From NCBI GenBank assembly GCA_023131215.1, contig JAGLZV010000141.1, positions 1-15,851 on the forward strand: 15,851 nt of DNA, in the 5' to 3' direction. The notes beneath the pieces were generated by a model. That model worked only from the letters and a program-made list of their open reading frames with translations. It was not told the origin of the DNA and did no database searches. Each line of letters starts with the position of its first letter. The stretch's first letter is position 1. This stretch comes from Candidatus Methanophagales archaeon (GTDB taxonomy: Archaea > Halobacteriota > Syntropharchaeia > Alkanophagales > Methanospirareceae). Positions 13,246-15,851 of this stretch are shown here, one piece after another. The position numbers and the translations under genes are program-made.

Positions 13246-14340
13246 TCAACCTTTATTCTCATTTAGCCCCAACAACAGACACTCCTCAGAATTGTTATTA
13301 CTGAGCACATACTTGTAACCCCCATACCTTGCTTCTTTCACTACTGGCTTAGATTTCCTTAAAATTCTTGTCAAGTTCTCGATAGAAGGTATGCCATCCG
13401 ACCTATACGAAACCACAATGGAAGCGTCTTGAAATTTTTCAAACAGTTTGTTAAAAGCAGTGTAAATCATATTTTTATCACACCAAACAGGCTTTTTATG
13501 CTTTATCCTCCTGTGTTTGCTCCGGTAGTCAATCATATCCCCCCATTTTTGATGATTCACAATGCCCTCAAGGAAATGATAAAAGTCCAGGTAATCTACA
13601 CCAACGCCCTCTCTCGATATGTAAGGTGTATCAATATAAACTAGGTCATAGTCTCCCTCAATATCGAAAACATCGAGATTTAACGCTTTGTTTTTCTTTC
13701 CATTAGAAAAAACACCCCCATTCGCTTCATTTACAAAATTCAAGAAATGCTCCTCAAAAGGTGTATCCCACGTCACTTTATTACCAAAGCTTCGTTTTAC
13801 ATTTGAAGTCCGCATGTAAAGGTTTTTTCGATGAAAAAGATTATAGGGACGTTTTATAATGCAAGATTGAAACAATGCATAATAAGCCAGCGTGCGCTTG
13901 TAAAAGTTATCCAAGTTTTCAATGTTCTGGATGACCATATCGCGCCATCTGTTCTCCTCATCGGTATAGTAAATATCAGAAAATGTGTCCTGGATGAACG
14001 TGGGATAAGTGATGTCAGGGTGTGGTTGCAGTAAAAAATCTATATCGTCCTTCGATAACCTCACCGCATCGTTCTCTATCAAAGCCGTGCCGATGTAATA
14101 ATTGGACTTTAATATGTCGTTATAAAAAACCTGTTTACCTTTCATTTTCAAAAAATATCCGACGATTCCTGTTCCACCAAATGCATCTAAGGCGCTTTCA
14201 AAATTGATTTCTTTTACATTTTCCCAAATCCATTCCACTATCTTCGATTTGCTCCCTTGATAGCGGGTTAGAGGTGCTAATTTAGATAAATTACCTGCTA
14301 TTTCCTGTGTTAAGTTAGTGTTCATTATATCTTCCCTCAT
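13246..14340 (-). CDS. D12-class adenine-specific DNA methyltransferase
   Basis: This 364-residue protein is an N6-adenine DNA methyltransferase of the Dam/D12 class. The N-terminal APLTRYQGSKSKI (residues 22-34) corresponds to the class motif X. LDAFGGTGIVGYFL (51-64) is the S-adenosylmethionine motif I (FxGxG). LVYIDTPYIS (233-242) is catalytic motif IV, with DTPY in place of the usual DPPY. A long target-recognition-like stretch lies between, at about 90-225. It is followed by a conserved-looking DYLDFYHFLEGIVNHQKWGD (249-268). The ATG forms an ATGA overlap with the upstream gene, with AGGGGA 8 bases ahead. A second ATG at residue 6 also has a GAGGGA. No recognisable type II endonuclease is visible in the window. 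It could be an orphan methylase or the modification partner of one of the two upstream unknowns. The recognition site is unknown. Confidence 0.88.
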   Translation of the reverse strand: MREDIMNTNLTQEIAGNLSKLAPLTRYQGSKSKIVEWIWENVKEINFESALDAFGGTGIVGYFLKMKGKQVFYNDILKSNYYIGTALIENDAVRLSKDDIDFLLQPHPDITYPTFIQDTFSDIYYTDEENRWRDMVIQNIENLDNFYKRTLAYYALFQSCIIKRPYNLFHRKNLYMRTSNVKRSFGNKVTWDTPFEEHFLNFVNEANGGVFSNGKKNKALNLDVFDIEGDYDLVYIDTPYISREGVGVDYLDFYHFLEGIVNHQKWGDMIDYRSKHRRIKHKKPVWCDKNMIYTAFNKLFEKFQDASIVVSYRSDGIPSIENLTRILRKSKPVVKEARYGGYKYVLSNNNSEECLLLGLNENKG

Positions 14341-15089
14341 AACTTTCCCCTATAATGGGGGGATTCAATCCCTACTTCTTTAACTTTCTCTTGACTGACT
14401 CTACCCAGTTCTTTAAATTCTTTAAGAAAGCCTAATATAAGCAGTATATTGATATACTCCTGGACTTCTTTGAAGCGATCAACCCAATTTTTAAAATCTT
14501 CCATAGTATATCTTGGAGAGAACTCATCAGGTTTTGTCTGGAAGGAGAAAACACCACTGTGAACATACTTAGATAACTTCTGATAAATTTTATTTATCCT
14601 CTTACCTTCATGGAATAACCTTTTTTCTTTGTCACAGTTCTTTTCAAATTTTTTTATATTCTCTAATTCTTCGAAATACTTATATCCTTCTCCCCAAACA
14701 TCTTTAGCTTTCAATCCGCTTCTATACCATTCATTTTCTCTACGCCACCAATCAAATTCAACTGGATGACTGGAAAAATATATTAAACGCAGTGTGTTTT
14801 CTAATTGGGACCTTAGACACACATTCGCATACTTATAAAGACCATAACCCGCAAAATGGATAGATACATAGCCATCCATAAAAATTTCGGGAATTAATAT
14901 CTTAGCCACATCGTTATTTTGCAGAGTGTTTGACCATATATCAAAGAGGTTTATTTTTTCAAGCAATTTTTCTATTTCATCCTTATGCTTGTCTAACGTC
15001 TCTTTCCAAGTTTCACCGCGCCATTTTTCCTGACTTTCATGCATGATTTTCGTATTATCAGGTAAGCCTGAAAGGTTGTTTTTTGACAT
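14337..15089 (-). CDS. Uncharacterised helical protein next to the methylase
   Basis: I do not recognise this protein. Starting from the ATG at 15087-15089 it has 250 residues and appears mainly alpha-helical, with no signal peptide or clear membrane segment. Notable stretches are FAGYGLYKYANVCLRSQLEN (79-98), HPVEFDWWRRENEWYRSG (108-125) and QKLSKYVHSGVFSF (170-183). An Arg...Glu helix followed later by a KYVHSG helix is reminiscent of HEPN-like helical proteins, but the RxxxxH nuclease motif of HEPN toxins is not seen, so this is only a resemblance. The start is chosen because the GAGGTGAT Shine-Dalgarno is a few bases upstream and overlaps the stop of the preceding gene; a start at 15122 would give a 28-base overlap. 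Translation is coupled on both sides, so it very likely acts with the methylase. Confidence 0.75.
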   Translation of the reverse strand: MSKNNLSGLPDNTKIMHESQEKWRGETWKETLDKHKDEIEKLLEKINLFDIWSNTLQNNDVAKILIPEIFMDGYVSIHFAGYGLYKYANVCLRSQLENTLRLIYFSSHPVEFDWWRRENEWYRSGLKAKDVWGEGYKYFEELENIKKFEKNCDKEKRLFHEGKRINKIYQKLSKYVHSGVFSFQTKPDEFSPRYTMEDFKNWVDRFKEVQEYINILLILGFLKEFKELGRVSQEKVKEVGIESPHYRGKL

Positions 15090-15093
15090 ATTA

Positions 15094-15822
15094 TCACCTC
15101 TTGCCATTAAGCAAACCAACAATTGAGTATAAATATTTCCGATTTTCTTCTAAAGAGAAATATTTCATTTCTATTTTAGCTTGGTATTTATATTTCAAAC
15201 AAATTTCGGTTAGAACAGTTTCTATGCACTTCATTTTCTCCTTTTGATCTGATATACGTGAGGAGAAATCTTCTGAAGACAAGCCCAACCATTCAGAAAC
15301 GAAAATATTGTTAGATTCATTAACTATAGTTTTATAGCTTAGATAATTTGAATTTAGCAATGTTGTGTATATCAAGATAAATCTATTTTTACCCCGTTGT
15401 TTTTGAATTCTAATTGTTTTTTCTAGACTTTGAATCTCCTTTTCTACTCTTCCGATTTCGAAATCTGGATCTTGAGACGAAAAATCTAAGTTTATTATAT
15501 CAAATGGGAAATGATTACTCAATGAAAAAGAAGAACTTGAAATGGAATCTTCATATCTGGTGGGCCCAAAAATAGCTACGGGTAACTCTGTTTCTAGCCT
15601 TAGTTTTTTGATGTAGCCATATGTCCAAGCAGTAATAGATTCTTTTGTTGTAATATTATTTTTTTCGAGTTTTATTATTTCCTGGAAGTTTTTATTGGTA
15701 AGGGTTAACAATTTCATTTTTTTATTTTTCTTTTTTGGATAAAAGATATCACCACCTCTTTTTACATTTGGAAGCCTCAACTCATTTATCAGTCGATCTT
15801 TAAAATTAAGAACCTCGGGCAT
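15094..15822 (-). CDS. Uncharacterised Rossmann-like protein, possibly 5'-truncated
   Basis: I do not recognise this protein with confidence. It has 242 residues from the ATG at 15820-15822, preceded by a GAGGT Shine-Dalgarno. The frame stays open upstream to the window edge, however, so an earlier start outside is possible. Its centre alternates strand-like and helical segments: LPVAIFGPTRYED (80-92), FPFDIINLDFSSQDPD (105-120), a charged helix with REKEI-type pattern near 124-143, and NRFILIYTTLLNS (146-158). The xDIINLDF strand with a following FILxYTT strand resembles the core of Rossmann-fold methyltransferase-like proteins, but no GxGxG loop is seen. A Lys-rich patch, YPKKKNKKMK, lies at 28-37. 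DNA here is AT-rich (17 G+C in 60 bases at 15721-15780). It is the first gene of the methylase module visible here. Confidence 0.7.
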   Translation of the reverse strand: MPEVLNFKDRLINELRLPNVKRGGDIFYPKKKNKKMKLLTLTNKNFQEIIKLEKNNITTKESITAWTYGYIKKLRLETELPVAIFGPTRYEDSISSSSFSLSNHFPFDIINLDFSSQDPDFEIGRVEKEIQSLEKTIRIQKQRGKNRFILIYTTLLNSNYLSYKTIVNESNNIFVSEWLGLSSEDFSSRISDQKEKMKCIETVLTEICLKYKYQAKIEMKYFSLEENRKYLYSIVGLLNGKR

Positions 15823-15851
15823 ATTCCTTACCTCAAAAATATTCTTTCGAG

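Noticed and set aside
14337..15089. Calling the helical protein a HEPN toxin
   Set aside because: The KYVHSG helix is suggestive, but the RxxxxH catalytic motif is not present, so only a loose resemblance is recorded.
1..15851. CRISPR arrays, tRNA or rRNA genes, insertion sequences
   Set aside because: No regularly spaced direct repeats, tRNA-like cloverleaf sequences, rRNA motifs or transposase motifs were seen on reading either strand by eye.

Overview
The window is archaeal. Its left end carries split RNA polymerase largest-subunit genes (A' and A''), L30e, an archaeal two-KH NusA, uS12 and uS7, then a single-domain TRAM protein of the kind common in methanogens and relatives. Purine-rich Shine-Dalgarno sites, A/G- and ATA-rich codons and a small TRAM protein fit a euryarchaeal methanogen or anaerobic methane-oxidiser relative (for example an ANME-1-type lineage). 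That placement is an inference from gene content, not a proven identity.

Layout. (1) 1-4605, + strand: a compact transcription/translation operon, rpoA1 (5' end outside the window), rpoA2, rpl30e, nusA, rps12, rps7, with overlaps or gaps of a few bases. fusA and tuf, which usually follow rps7 in archaea, are not there. (2) 4606-5041, + strand: an intergenic region with a TATA-like promoter and a perfect 13-bp hairpin, then a TRAM gene. (3) 5079-6119, - strand: a CNNM/CorC-like membrane protein with two CBS domains, convergent to the TRAM gene and with its own TATA-like element. (4) 6194-13235, - strand: a carbohydrate cluster. In transcription order (right to left) it has a long-form phosphomannomutase/phosphoglucomutase, a GH94 phosphorylase gene with its whole catalytic part deleted, a GH130 phosphorylase gene reduced to its C-terminal end, three tandem paralogous GT-B glycosyltransferases, an intact GH130 enzyme, and the broken 3' end of a fourth glycosyltransferase paralogue. 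(5) 13246-15822, - strand: an AT-rich three-gene module joined tightly to the front of the sugar cluster, consisting of an unidentified Rossmann-like protein, an unidentified helical protein and a D12-class adenine methyltransferase with a DTPY catalytic motif.

How the genes may work together. GH130 and GH94 enzymes are mostly phosphorylases that interconvert oligosaccharide plus phosphate with mannose-1-phosphate or glucose-1-phosphate. The phosphohexomutase converts such sugar-1-phosphates to sugar-6-phosphates, and the glycosyltransferases build the glycan. The locus therefore looks like a system for making and turning over an intracellular or surface oligosaccharide. It appears partly decayed: two neighbouring phosphorylase genes have lost their catalytic cores but kept frame, start, stop and translational coupling, and a fourth glycosyltransferase is broken. 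The methylase module may be a restriction-modification or other defence unit that shares the transcript.

The most interesting points are the paired in-frame collapses of adjacent phosphorylase genes, the glycosyltransferase amplification with a dead fourth copy, the three-gene methylase module with two unrecognised partners, and the strong hairpin in the TRAM leader.
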